DNA of 64,000 nt, taken from positions 15,106,464-15,170,463 of the forward strand of contig BTRK01000003.1 in assembly GCA_036245805.1 (NCBI GenBank), written 5' to 3'. The DNA comes from Pristionchus mayeri. Its lineage: Eukaryota; Nematoda; Chromadorea; Rhabditida; Neodiplogasteridae. The translations under genes were made by a program, and so were the position numbers. Position 1 is the first letter of the stretch. The number at the start of each line of letters is the position of its first letter. Below, piece by piece: positions 1-12,200 of this stretch. The notes under the pieces were generated by a model that saw only the letters and a program-made list of their open reading frames with translations, was not told the DNA's origin and did no database searches.

Positions 1-42
1 GAATAGCCCATGTCGCAATGAGCTCATAATGAACTGTTTCAG

Positions 43-3000
43 CTCCGACAGCCCCTTCCCTGGTTTCACGATGGAGGTCAACGGGCCGATCGTCTCCATC
101 ATGTGGGACTACTACGACTTTGACTACGCGCCAGGAGCATTGACGGGTTCACTCGGAATTTGTGAGTTGGTCTTAGCCTTGGTGCATTTAGCAACCTCCA
201 CATGAGGCCGTTTGTGTAAGAATCGAGCAGATTTCGAGAGTTCTGGCACAGGTCATAAAATGCCGATTCTTCGTAACTCCGTGATTTGGGGTTATTTGAG
301 GTGCTGAAAACGGTGGGCATATTCATTTTGCGCTCAGAGTCTCCGTTGGCTCCAGACGACGTCACGTCGAAAACACATGTCCTATTATTACTTTGCTCTA
401 AAATGTGTTAAAATTAGGTGAGTAAGGTTTCCATTGTAGAATTTCATGCTGATTACGCCTATCCAATTCATTTGTCATGAATTGTTAAAATAAATTTTAA
501 AAATATATCTTTTCTCAGAGGCAAAAGTGACCTTAGCAATTTGCATGATTAGACCCGGCGTGACGAGGGGATTCAGAATATTTATTTTCGTACGATTTCA
601 TGCATAGAGTTTTAAAAGAGCCAAATTTTACTGATTCAGAAGTGGGCAAATGTAGCAGCTTCACCCCTTTTCCTTCCCTCACTCGCCTGTTTACCCCCTG
701 GCAGTTCTCTCCCCTCTCTACACTCTCTCGCCTCTGCACACTCTCTCACTTCTCTCGAGGGAGGGAAGAGAGAGGATGGATGAAGCTGCCACATTTGCCC
801 ACTTCTGCAATCAGTAAAATTTGGCTCTTTTAAAACTTTATGCATGAAATCTTACGAAAATAGAGATTCTGAATCCTCTCGTCACGCCGGTTCTAGCCAT
901 GCAAATTTCTAAGGTCACTTTTGCCTCTGAGAAAAGATAGATTTTTAAAATTTATTTTAACAATTTATGAAAAATGAATTGGATAGGCGTAATCAGTATG
1001 AAATTCTACCCCGGAAACCTTACTCACCTAATTTTAGCACATTTTAGTGCAAAGGAATAATAGGAAATGTGTTTTCGACATGACGTCGTCTGGAGCCAAC
1101 GGAGACTCTGAGCGCAAAATGAATATGCCCACCGTTTTCAGCACCTCAAATAACCCCAAATCACGGAGTTACGAAGAATCGGCATTTTATGAGCTGTGCC
1201 GGCGCTTGCTCGATTCTTAGGCAAACAGCCTCATATAACCTTATTTAACTTATGGATGTTTAGTATCTTCATTGAAACTTAAGCAAGCAGTATTGAAGGG
1301 TTCACTCGGAATCAGTAACTTTTCTATTTGTAATCAGTTATCTTCGATTGGTATTTTGATTGGGTTTCACGGGTATTGCAAATTCTGAAGCAATGAGTGA
1401 ACAAGAGTAATGAATTGATTGTAAGTATCTGTGCCGAAGACTACAGATACTTACAATCAATTCATTACTAGTTATCGAGTTCTTTCCATTCTCAAGCCCA
1501 AGTCCAGCTGAAAAGGGGAAGAGCAGATCAAAATACTCATTTTCCTAATTACTTTGTAAGCTAGTTCAGCAAATTGAGATCGATTGGCTTGGTCATCGAG
1601 TTAGTTGTGCTTCAAAAGGTTTACAAATGATCGATACCTAAGCATGCGACGATAGATCGAAAATTTATCGTACAAAAATTATTATAAGCAACAGATACCA
1701 ATTACCTTCGTAGTCATTCCACATTGGATGGAAGTAGTGGAGAGTCAGTACTCTCAAACACATTTCAGCCAACAAGCAGACGCTACAGCGATCAGGCTGG
1801 GTCAGCTCGCCCGGATATCATGGATGCCCCGGGCTGCAGGTGAGCGATGTTGTAGGCTTTTGTATGAGGCTCCCCTCACTTTAGCTGTCCATTCACATAC
1901 ACTAGGGTTGCCAGGTTCGTTGGAAATCTCTTAATTTCGTGTGAAATCTCACCGCTATGACACATCGATAGAGCTTGTGAAATGAGACGAGTTTGCGATC
2001 TTTTGTCGTCACTAATTTTCTCTTGTGAGTATTTGGGAAGTTTCCCAACAAGGACGAAATTGTACCTTATTTTTGTCCTCCAACTAATAGCCGATGGCTG
2101 AATTAGTAGAGAAAGAATATACAAAAATGTGAAAAATCAATAATAGGTTGAAGTTGCCTGATCTCTCTCACTTTTGCACACTCTTTCATAAACGCGAGGT
2201 GCGCATAATGTTCCGCGTCTCGGAATCAGGGTTTTTGTCCTTGTTGGGTAACATTAAGGTATGATTATCTCGGGAGTACTAGTAAGACCTGGAAAATAAC
2301 GAACGTTCGATCTGTTCAGCCTTATCGATCGAGTCTCTACGACTTCAACTCGCCGTTCTCCGCAGAAATTATCAGTGATCAGTAAGCTTATTTAACTCAT
2401 TTATATGTCATTTTCGGTGGGTACTAGGGTTTCCAAATCGTCGAATGCTCGCATTATTTCTTGTGTTCTCTCGCTGGTAAGACTATGCGAGAGGACACTA
2501 GGACGGATTAGATATGTGACGTCATGCCGCTCTTGATATATCAAAGGAGGCACGACGTCACAGTTCTTATCCAATCTAGAGCCTGCGAGAGAGCATGTGA
2601 AGCGAGGGGAGCATTCACCGATTTGCCATCACTATTGGGAAATCCATTCGGTCATACTTCCGATCCATTACAGACAAGCGCAAGTCGGTGCGGAAATCTA
2701 CACTAATTCTGACAACGATCACCCAGTCAACGTCCATGATCTGACCAATTTCGTGACCTACGGGTATGCAATTATTCTTCGTTATCCTTCTGCACTCTCA
2801 TCGATCATACTGAGAGAGAGAACGGCGAATGAAGAAGATTCAGATTAACAAAACATTGTTTCAGTGCCAGCGACTTGGCCGATGGCCAGAAATTCGGATT
2901 CAATATGAACACCTCGGTTAGTGAAATTATTATCTTCATATTATTTAAATGTATTATTTTGATTATTCTATATTTTCAGAATTTCACCGTCACTTGGCAG

Positions 3001-3063
3001 CCGACCGGTGAGAATTCGCACTTCCTCGTACGATGGAAAGTGACTGCGGCTCCAGCTAATTGA
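43..3063 (+). CDS. 3' part of a secreted, CUB-like nematode protein (partial)
   Basis: The 5' end lies outside the window. Exon pieces seen: about 43-155 (acceptor ctgtttcag; reads SDSPFPGFTMEVNGPIVSIM and on), about 2678-2766 (EIYTNSDNDHPVNVHDLTNF), 2865-2918 (DLADGQKFGFNMNTS) and 2981-3063 (FTVTWQPTGENSHFLVRW, then VTAAPAN and stop). The last three join in one frame with good GT/AG signals. A polyadenylation-type AATAAA lies at about 3096. Short beta-strand-like segments ending in a 'FLVRW' strand resemble the C-terminal half of nematode CUB-like secreted proteins; this is my impression, not a search result. The join from the first exon to the second does not close in phase with the best donor, and a foldback element fills the intron, so an exon may be missing or the copy may be damaged. 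Confidence 0.55.
202..1234. repeat. Foldback element, family 1 (copy 1)
   Basis: The two halves are reverse complements over roughly 500 bases each. The left end reads ATGAGGCCGTTTGTGTAAGA and the right end is its imperfect complement, with the shared inner motif TAAGAATCGAGCA. The centre (about 660-800) is rich in CTCTC/GAGAG. No transposase is encoded; the small frames inside are arms read both ways. The ends match the element at 40673-41631 and the half copies near 47.9 and 57.7 kb. It sits in an intron of the CUB-like gene. Confidence 0.85.
1407..1469. repeat. Perfect 27-bp hairpin
   Basis: Bases 1407-1433 and 1443-1469 are perfect reverse complements separated by 9 bases. The stem contains AATTGATTGTAAGTATCTGT. 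It lies in the large intron of the CUB-like gene and is not part of the foldback element upstream. It may be a tiny MITE or a microRNA-precursor-like structure; the sequence alone does not decide. Confidence 0.7.
2496..2584. repeat. Short palindromic element with paired TGACGTCA-type cores (copy 1)
   Basis: A roughly 90-base palindrome starts CACTAGGACGGAT and ends near CCAATCTAGAGCC. Two GACGTCA motifs flank a TTGATATATCAA centre. The same unit occurs at 20537-20622 and 26714-26799, always outside exons. Size and palindromy suit a very small MITE. Confidence 0.7.
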
Positions 3064-3281
3064 TCTTTGATCGTCCATCCAACTAGTAATCGATAAATAA
3101 AGGACTGGTTGCATATCAAGTGCCAAAGCACCAACATAATGTCGTCGGAAATTCAGGAAAATTTCAGCATTGAAATAGGAATTGGTCGATGATTGAACAT
3201 TTTACCTCATGAGTTGAACAACAGAGTTGAACACAGGATATGATTGAGTGAATACTATTGAATCATGGCTGAGCTGGTAGA

Positions 3282-6200
3282 TCAGTGCAGGCCCATATCG
3301 TAGTCGGGTTTGGCGTCCTTGTACTCCTTCACTGCCTTGTACGCCTGAAAAAAAGAATCTCGGAACGATCAACAACTCCGACTCTCTCAAAAAGGATTGA
3401 TGTGGTAATACATAAGACGTTGAAACATCATTTTCGCAACAAATGATGCCGTAGTTATAATGCAAACCTCGAGGAACTTGATGTGCACGTCCTCCGGCTG
3501 GATGCACGGTTGCACTTCGGGGACGGAGGAGATACGCGCCCACCTGAAAATATCTCAAGTTTTTTTTCTCCCGAGAGTCAGGAGAAATTGTTCAATGCCT
3601 AGAGCCTGCAGAAGTACTATCAACGGTTAGGCAACGTGGAATCTCTTAATGAGGCCAGTGTGAATCGCGAGAGAATCTATTTCTCGGCAAATTTTACGTA
3701 GGCTGAAGGACCTCAGGGAATCACGTTTGTTCTCGGTTGAGCGGGAAAGTTCTCACCACGCGCTCAGCTTGGGCCACCTCTCCTCGGAGGGGAAAGGCGT
3801 GGGCGGGTCGAGGAACTTGGAGAAGAGCGAGAGTCGCTCGATGAACGGGAACAGCATCCAGTCAGGGAAACCGGCCGAGGAACCTGATGGAGAGATTACG
3901 GTAATTTGGGTGTTGTCGCATACTGTGCTACTGGTCTCTTTAAGGATGCAATTATGAAAATATCGGGTTTTTTTATCGGAAAAAGGGTTTTTTTTTATAT
4001 AGACCAAACCATATTATTTTTCTTCTGATCGAAATGTACACAGAATCAATGCTCGAGCAATTCAATGAAATTCAGAGCTTCGTGAAACTCATGTCACTAA
4101 TACAGCAGCATAATATCCCAATTTTTCTCTAAATTCCCGAAATCTCTAAATTCAATGTTAAGATTGATTTGTTATATTCAATATAGAAATTTCTAAATTC
4201 AATGTCAAGATCGCTTCCTCATGGATTTGCATGAAATGCAACGGCCGGAAGAACGATAATTACACTGGAAGCCAATTGAGAAATAGCTCTCAACCGATTT
4301 ACTTTAAAAAAAGATGACAATAGGGAATACATTCACGGCTAATTCCTATACATTCGCGGCTAATTCCTACGATTGTACGATTGTTTTAGGCAAATTACGA
4401 TTGTTTACGGTTGAGAAAAAAATTACTATTGAGCATACGATTGTTTTAGGCAAATTTATGCACTTATGATTATCTTTCCTAGTTCTTGTTGGTTTCCCTA
4501 TGGTGATCAAATTATTTTTTTTACACATCAATAGAGAAAAAGCATTGTAGTTCTAACAGATCGTGTGCATTTGAAACTTCAGTGAAGCTCAACTCACTCA
4601 TGTGAACTGAATTCTATCACAATGATCCAGGAATCTTGAACATTCATTTTTAGATGTGTTTCAGGATGGGGTTGTCATGAATGAATTGTACAACCGATGA
4701 TAGGAGCGCGGCTTTGTAAACTAAAAAAGGCTACAATTAGAAATCGATTTTCCGTCTACCGTGTACGGCCGTATTCATTATCCGTGGGTATTTAAAATTA
4801 AGAAACCGTGGCATCTTTTCTCCTTTCTTACCTCCAAAGTAGTCCGACTTGAGCACGTTCTTCTCGATGTTGTCGATGACGCCCTCGAGGGCCTACGGAG
4901 ATCAAAGATCAAAGATCAAATATCAGAGATTAAAGATCGCATGATACTCCTAGGGTTGACTACGCAAAGAAAGACGCTGTCATTGATAACTGTATTCAAA
5001 AATAATACTGCCTCAGTACACAAACATCAATTTTTCATTTCTGCACATGATCATAAGAACAAGATGGACGAAAGAAGGGAGATCAAGGATCACTAATATC
5101 ACCTTGAACTTTGCCTGTCTCGCCTCTCCCTGCAGCTGCTCCTTGACGATGACGAAGAGACCGTAGAATGTCATCCAGAACTTAAGGAAATAGCGATTTA
5201 TCTAGCGATGCCGTATGCTAGATAGGTGAAAGATACTATTGGATCCAAGAATTGCCATATCGTAGCAAGCAACATTACCGACATCCTGGGAACAGTAAAT
5301 CTACAGTAACCAATTTTACCATAAATTACATCGTTCCGATTCTACCGTAACCACCTATACCGTAATATATACTACGACAACTTCATTCGTACCGGCTGGA
5401 ACTGCTCCATGACGAGTCGCTGCTGGGATCTCTCGTAGGGATCACTGGGGAGGATAGCAGTATCGGGGAAGATCCCGTCGAGATACTCGGGGATAATGGC
5501 GGATTCGTAGACGATCTGGAATAGTTCGTTTTCGATCAGCGTTGTTTGTCCACAAATCGTGAAACATGGTTATGATTATCCAATGTATTTCAGCTACTTT
5601 TCCATGGTATTTTTATAGAAAAAACATGTTTTCCTCCATCACTGTTCCACACTTCATTCCGCGTCGCACACGAACCTTTCCGTCCTTCTCGAAGCAGGGC
5701 ACTTGCCCCTTGGGGTGCTTCTTCGCCTTGTACCACTCGGGTTGAGAATGGAGATCGATGTTGACCACCTCAGCACTGTAACGCATACGATATTTTAAAA
5801 AAAAAAATATCCTTTATTGTAACTACGAGGAAGAAACCATCGAGCTTCTATGATTCAGTAAATTTTCAGACGTGCTTGAAACACAATTTTAACAGAAAGC
5901 AACAATTTGGAAACCTTTCTTGATAACTTATGAGATCCGAATGCTGAAAATTGCTCGTTTTTATGAATCAGTAGCATATCACAGTCAGAAGGTCGATATG
6001 TTTAGAACAAGGTGAACTCACTCGATGCCCTTGGCAGCTGCGTAGAGAACCACGCGCTCGGCCCACGGGCAAAATCTGGAGTGATCAAAGATCATTTAAT
6101 TTCACGTCAGTCTCCATTCTATTAGGTTGGTCCATAAGTTTCTGACTTTTAATTTTTCATAATTTCTCCTGGCCTATTTCGATTGCCTGCAATTCCTCTA

Positions 6201-7292
6201 TAGTTTTAGTGACGTCAGTAGTGGTGGAGTACCATAAAACATATACATTGAATATAGCGGTTATTGAACGTGAGAAAATTATTTTCATTTCGAAACTGCC
6301 GAAAATAGAGTTTTTCGGTGTTTTTGGTTGAGCTCAACTTCTCAAATATTTCAGACCTCCTGAATCTGCCCAACATATATGTAGTAGGGCAAGAGTTGAT
6401 TGTTCAGTTAAACGTGAACAACTTGGTCTTCATTGCGAGTGAGAAGATAGAAAAAAAAAAACGTTCTCATTTCAATGTTTCAATTTCTACATCGCAGTTC
6501 CGAAATATACTAATTACCTATTGATTTATGAATTTGCTCCTAAATACAACTGTGTACTAAGATAGGAATGTAGAAAATAATGAGCCACTTTTGAGCTCTC
6601 GAGGTCGATCTATACGAGTACAGTGCCAGAAAATATAAAACAAACATTTTCCAATTAGCGTAGTTTCTTGATTTGGCCAAAATTTTAAGCGGGGATTCAG
6701 AGGACCAGAACTTCCGAAGTGTTAAATTATATGTCCCTGTAATAGGCTTCTCAACAATCCATGGCTTTTGTCTCAATCACTTCTGCCCTTGGAGTTACGA
6801 CCAATTGAAAAGTATTGAAAATCAAGCACGAAGTATATGTTGACTGTGAATAGTGTCATCCTTGCTGATCGAATTGGCCCGATATTGCATCACAAAAGCA
6901 TTCCCAAACCTTCATCAACTCTGCATAGCCATTAGTTGATTGACTGAATGCGTTGGACGGGGAAGGTCAAAATGTCCGAATATGAAAATAGTCAGAAACT
7001 TATGGACCAACCTGATACTATCGAGGGCAACTCGAGCCGTCAAATAAGACGAAGATCAGCTTGGAAAGATCAAAGATCAAAATCCACACCTCATTGAGTA
7101 GATTCGTGCCACACCAGGGGCAAGGGGCGGTTCGGGGTCGCCTTAGTTTGCATTATTTCTAGCTAACACTTGTTTTGTTTTCAATTGTGATTGCGCACGG
7201 AGATCGTAACGCAGATGCGGCATTTTCTGCGAAAATTAAAGAAAAATCTCACCAGCCTTGAGCACCTTTGTGTCGTTGCCAGTCAGCACCAT
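3282..7292 (-). CDS. Omega-class glutathione S-transferase
   Basis: Ten exons on the minus strand: 7292-7253, 7141-7090, 6075-6022, 5775-5676, 5515-5393, 5180-5103, 4892-4832, 3883-3757, 3543-3468, 3344-3282. The first three exons were checked in phase: MVLTGNDTKVLKAGDPEPP leads into RIYSMRFCPWAERVVLYAAA. RFCPWAER holds the catalytic Cys of the omega class (Ser or Tyr in other GSTs). The thioredoxin-like half continues with HPKGQVPCFEKDGK and IVYESAIIPEYLDGIFP; the helical C-terminal domain contains ALEGVIDNIEKNVL and GFPDWMLFPFIERLSLFSKF. Omega GSTs carry out glutathione-dependent thiol transfer and dehydroascorbate reduction in the cytosol. The length, about 250 residues, is normal, and no frame break was seen. 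Intron 2 holds a mariner-type MITE. Confidence 0.93.
6122..7015. mobile_element. Mariner-type non-autonomous element
   Basis: The ends are inverted repeats, TTAGGTTGGTCCATAAGTTT on the left and its near-perfect complement on the right, and the element is flanked by TA on both sides as Tc1/mariner insertions are. At 894 bases it contains no frame with recognisable DDE/D transposase motifs. It lies in intron 2 of the omega GST gene. Confidence 0.8.
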
Positions 7293-7786
7293 TGTTCACT
7301 CTGAATTTTAATAATAATTACGATTTATCATCGAATCTTCACAAGAAAATAAAATGCTCAGGCAATCACGTAGTTGCAGATTCGGACAATAATTGTAATG
7401 AATTTCACAAACAATGTGTAAGTTGAAAACGAAAATGCGATCAGTGAGAGGTGAAGGAGTGAATGGAACCACTTCTTATCTGTGCGAGTGCTTATCTATG
7501 GGTCGACGAGCAATTTTCTGGCTCTCCTCATCTTGCACACTCTCTCGCTGGTTAGAGAAGGCGAGAGAGCATGCAAAATGAAGAGAGTCAGATGATTACT
7601 TGGATCGGCTCTCTCTCCATTTCCCATTATCTCTCGGCGGATAGAGAAGACGAGAGAGTGTGTGGAAGTGAGAGAGTGAAAAGGGATCATTGCTGCATCA
7701 CTTGATGAAGAGGAGAAGAGGGAGTATGCATGAGTAAGCTGATAAGTGTGAGCGAAGTCTGATCATTTATGCTTCGTTATGTTTTA
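7293..7786. other. Intergenic region between the GST gene and mariner, with two short hairpin repeats
   Basis: This is the 5' flank of the GST gene. No exon was found. At about 7530-7590 and 7610-7680 there are two copies of a dispersed short repeat with a CTCTCTCGC...GCGAGAGAG hairpin followed by GAGAGTCAGA or a variant. Relatives occur near 20.85, 24.96, 47.3 and 57.0 kb. Confidence 0.5.
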
Positions 7787-9020
7787 TTGGGGTGTCCGGA
7801 AAGTTCGTATAATTTTTTGTTTTTATTTTTTATTCAATGCTTTACAATTCTCAGTGACCAATGTATGTCCCCTTCTTTCTCACTACCTCCCTCCAGCGAT
7901 TGGGCAGGGTCACTCTTCCAGAATGCGGGTTTCTTCGACACCGCCCAGTTCACGAAAGCCCTCACAACTCCATCTCGATTCTTGAACTTCTTTCCTTTGC
8001 AGAAGTCAGAGAGAGAGCGGAAGCAGTGGTAGTCGCATGGGGAGAGATCCGGGGAATACGGTGGATGGGGAATCCTCTCGATCTTCAGCTCGTCCATTTT
8101 CTTCTGGATCATCTTCGCTCGATGTGGGCGAGCATTGTTCATCAGAAGAAGAATTTTGCCCTGGTTCAGGAGTCTGGGAGGGACTCTGATCGCGACATCT
8201 TCCAGTTGTTCAGAGAAGAGGTCGGCATCGATGCTGGTGCCAGGGGCGAGGATCTCCCAGTGAATGGGACTGAGCACTGAGAAGAAGAAGCAGAGGAGTT
8301 CCTTCTTTCCGTGCTCTTCCTTCTTCGGGACGGGCGTGGGCTTCTCATCTGCATCCACCCATTGCAGTCTCCTCACAGGGTTATCGTACGTGATCCACTT
8401 CTCATCTGTAGCGATGATGGAATTGACCCATCGAAGATTGGATCTACGATGGAGTAATTCCCGACAGACTTGAACACGATTTTTCAGCTGTTCGGGGGAG
8501 AGGTCATGGGGAATCACTTGTGGGAGTTTCGGCTTCTTCCCAGATCGATGGAGGATATCGGACACCATTGATCTGGGAGCACCAGTATCCTTGTTCAACT
8601 CACGCACACTGGCCATGGGCTTGCGCTTCAGTGTGCGGAGAACGAGAGGCTGATCGAGGGAGGGAGGGCGTCCAGAGCGGGGTTGATCATCGAGACCAAA
8701 CTCCCCTTTCTTGAAGCGGGAGAACCACTTATAGCAGAAGGGTATGGAGGGGGCGTCAGCTCCTTCCGACTGGGCCAGGGCAGAGTGGGCCTCCTTCACG
8801 GATCGGCCAAGACGGTAGTAATGAAGTAAAACTGCTCGGAGGTAGAGATGGGAGTCCATCACAAGAATCAATGTAGCAACTAGGAGACTGATTAAATCCT
8901 CTCACTACTCAACGTCAGAATGATGCAATACATTGTTGACAAACAGATTGCGCAATCACTGCATTTGATCGCGAACTGACTTTTTTCCGAAGCATTATAC
9001 GAACTTTCCGGACACCCCAA
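7787..9020 (-). mobile_element. Mariner transposon, copy 1
   Basis: A 1,234-base element with terminal inverted repeats TTGGGGTGTCCGGAAAGTTC and the complement, flanked by TA target duplications (7785-7786 and 9021-9022). It carries one transposase frame on the minus strand. A shorter relative is at 33775-34636. Confidence 0.95.
7834..8871 (-). CDS. Mariner transposase, second catalytic Asp replaced by Asn
   Basis: A 345-residue frame. The N-terminal part is the helix-turn-helix DNA-binding region (KEAHSALAQ...PFCYKWFSRFKKGEFGLDD). The mariner D,D34D triad is read as D156 (IIATDEKWITYD), residue 245 and D280 (YSPDLSPCDYH), with the usual 34 residues between the last two. Residue 245 is Asn (LLLMNNARPH; codon at 8139-8137), whereas the copy at 33.8 kb has MDNARPH. 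The Asp is a metal ligand, so this protein should be catalytically dead. The last 25 or so residues are also out of frame relative to copy 2, because about eight bases are missing near 7913. The frame is otherwise open, which suggests a young copy. Confidence 0.93.
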   Translation of the reverse strand: MILVMDSHLYLRAVLLHYYRLGRSVKEAHSALAQSEGADAPSIPFCYKWFSRFKKGEFGLDDQPRSGRPPSLDQPLVLRTLKRKPMASVRELNKDTGAPRSMVSDILHRSGKKPKLPQVIPHDLSPEQLKNRVQVCRELLHRRSNLRWVNSIIATDEKWITYDNPVRRLQWVDADEKPTPVPKKEEHGKKELLCFFFSVLSPIHWEILAPGTSIDADLFSEQLEDVAIRVPPRLLNQGKILLLMNNARPHRAKMIQKKMDELKIERIPHPPYSPDLSPCDYHCFRSLSDFCKGKKFKNRDGVVRAFVNWAVSKKPAFWKSDPAQSLEGGSEKEGDIHWSLRIVKH

Positions 9021-9244
9021 TAAATTCGATCTCTTGTGTGGAGACGATCATCCTGATCGCAATGAGTAGAAGACACTTCGAGATATGTCATTATTTTATC
9101 TATGTCATTATTTTATCGATGCAATAATTCTCATTAGGAGTTCAGATGACAAGATAGTAATTGAGGTATTATGGTATTGTTGAGATCGGTGAAACATTTC
9201 CATAGATTTTGAACTACGACTATTGCAGGTATTACTAAGATTAG

Positions 9245-12200
9245 TTAAACGTCAAGAAGAGCGTCCCCACTGGCATCGAGCTGAAAAAAACAAACACATT
9301 ATTTTTTAAAAATTATTTGTATCCAACCTTTGGCAAATTATCATTTGCAGCCTCGTTCCTTCCACGGTGCAGCCATGAAACGAGCAGTTCCTACGAAGAG
9401 GTTAAAATTCTTCCCCCACTTTCATACTGTGGAAATATTTTGCAATTACCGTAGCAATGCAAAGAGACAGGAAGATGCCATAGCTCGGAATTGTAACGAA
9501 GGAAAACGCGGAGACGTATATGAGTGATTCCAAGCATTCTGAAAGTACTATTGATAACATTGAAATATACTTTTACGTATTTATTGATATATTACCATTA
9601 CTACTATTGAAATGTATACAGCCAACTCGTTGATCTCGGTGTTCAAAAAACGCAATTTAAAAGTGTCAAGCACACTCATTATTACTCTGATGTCGTAATT
9701 TAGTTGTATGATTGAAGCGAAAACTACGACGAACCTTTAGTGATCCATCCTTCGAGAACTGGGAAGATTGTGAGCGATTCGCCCAAGATGCCGAAATAGG
9801 CCACACTGAAATTCGAATGTTAAATTCATGAAGGTTCTGGGAAATTAAAAGTATGTTGCTATCAAAAATGAACTTATTATAATTAATTAACTAAATAAAC
9901 TAGGGATAAATCGAGAAAAACTCAATTGAAGAACGACATCTCCCAACGCGACCCGATGACACGGCTGACCAACCACAATATCTTCTGTAAAGGGGCAACA
10001 ATTTGCATATAATCATTCGACATGTCCTTGATTTTGTTTCCATCAGTAGGTTACACAAATGAATGGATCTTTTGCAAATAGAAGATAAATAGAAAATGCA
10101 ACAATACCCCAGTCCTCCACTTCTTCATTTCGTCACTCTTGTAAAAGATCCAAGATGCAGCCATTACCTGGGCAAATCGAGTACACAATGAACACGACAT
10201 AATACTAAGAATAAATGTATAAAAACAATAAAAAAAAGTTCACAATTATGGTGAGGAAGGGTCCATCAAAGCACTTTCTGGAGAATTCTTTGGCGATTTT
10301 AGCGTCTTGATACCATTCAGTGTCGTTCGAAATATCTGCAATAACGATATAAAAAGGGTCAAACTAATTTGTCCAAGCCGTAGGGTCAGATTCTTAGTCG
10401 GCGCTGAATTCCCTGCCGGTCGGTTCGCTTTGCGCTCCGTCATTTTTGAATCCCTTGCCAAGCCGGAGTGGTCACCGTGGCATTGTATGACCATGCTCAT
10501 GGCTGTTTTATCGCTGGCTACGCTCAACTGCCTAACGCTATGCAAGGATGCTCGTATCGTGGAATTGGAGAACGCCCTAAGCAAGATCAAGGCGGACATC
10601 GTTGGACTCTCTGAAGTTCGAAGATCGACAGAAGAAGAGAAGGATCTCACGTGGAGCAATGGAAGACTCTATCATTCATCGCGCCTTCCTAACCGTACTG
10701 CTGGAGTTGGTTTCATCGTGAGTGGGGAGGTAAAGCAGAAGGTAGTCGGATTTTCCGTTCTAACTCCCAGGATCTGTTTCCTTGATGTAGCGGTGTCGGA
10801 TAAGGTCCTGATTCGCTTATTCCAGATCTACGCACCCGCCTGCGATGACATGGTCGAGTACGGTAACTTCATCCATGAGGTTGAAAGAGGATTCAACGGA
10901 CCAGTCTCAGGCAGTCACCGGTATCGATTCGTGCATAAGGTCATCCTGGGCGATTTCAATGGGAAAGTGGGTTACTGCGAGCCAGGAGAAAGTGCAGTGG
11001 GGAAGTTTGGATATGGGAATAGAAATGTAAAGGGCCAAATGGTTGTGGATCTCTGCGAGAGGTTGCAACTACGGGTTGGTAACAGTTTCTTTCAAAAACG
11101 GGGTACTAGAAAATTCACATGGGTTTCACCCAATGGGCGCACTAAGAACGAGATAGACTACATTCTGTTCCCAAAGGGTCTTCGGGTGTTGGATGTGGGA
11201 GTGGTTAATCGGTTCGACTTCTCGTCCGATCATCGATTGGTTAGATCTACCATATCATTCTCATTCAGATTTCGTCTTGGTTGCAATAGACCGGCAAGGG
11301 GGGACTCGCACCTCAACAACGATTTATTTAAATTCAGCTTAGGCATAGAATTGAAGCGCAGAGGTGCGAGCTTGGATTACGGTAACGTGGTCTCGGCAGT
11401 GCAAGAAGCGGGGAGAATTTCAACATCGTTCAGACCGCCGGGCAGTAGGTTATCCCAAAAGACCAGGGATTTGTTGATTCGTAGGAGGGAACTAAAAATG
11501 GACGCGGTGGGGGTTCCTCGAGTGGAATGGTTACTTATCAACAGGGCGCTTAGGGAGTCGTTTAAAAACGACCGGGATAAATCCCTCCTTTCCTACGTAG
11601 ACGAGGCCATTGCGCTTGGGAAAAGTTACAAAAGGGCAACTAGAAATTTAGCAATTGGGAGGGATAGAATTTCACGCATTAGGGACGGTAATGGGAACTT
11701 AGTCTTCACTCAAACGGGCATAGAGGAGGCATTCAAATCTTTCTGCAATGCTCTCTATAGTGGGGATGGAGGGGTTGGATATCGCGAGGAGATAGCAAGG
11801 GATCCTTTCGTTCCCATCGTAGAAGCCGAAGTCGTTCAAATACTTCGGTATTTCAAATCAGGCAAAGCTCCGGGAAGGGATGGTATCACAGGTGAAATGC
11901 TCCGAGTGGGGGTAGATCAGTTAGTTCCCACTCTCACCAATCTCTTTAACAACATCATTTTGGGTTCTATTCCTCTGGGATTTGGGGATTCTCGCACAAT
12001 TCTTCTACCAAAATCTGGGGATCCAACTCTTACAAAAAACTACAGAGCTATTAGTCTGCTTCCTGTTTTGCAGAAAGCGCTAACTGGGCTGCTCAACAAG
12101 AGGTATGGATCGGTACTGGATGGAAATAGAAGCTGGGAACAAATGGGATTCAGACGTGGTCATTCCACAGTTGACGCTATCCACACTCTAAAGTCTGTCA

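Noticed and set aside
600..845. Open frames on both strands over the CT-rich centre
   Set aside because: They are the complementary arms and low-complexity centre of the foldback element; the two strands give mirror-image peptides.
7861..8280. Plus-strand 139-codon frame across the mariner
   Set aside because: Antisense to the transposase, whose motifs are clear on the minus strand.
10307..10486. Upstream extension of the RTE frame to the Met at 10307
   Set aside because: Bases before 10390 are host DNA outside the 11-base target duplication.
10246..10659. Minus-strand 137-codon frame
   Set aside because: Runs across a splice site of paralogue A into antisense retrotransposon sequence. Only 10335-10244 of it is a real exon, and in another frame.
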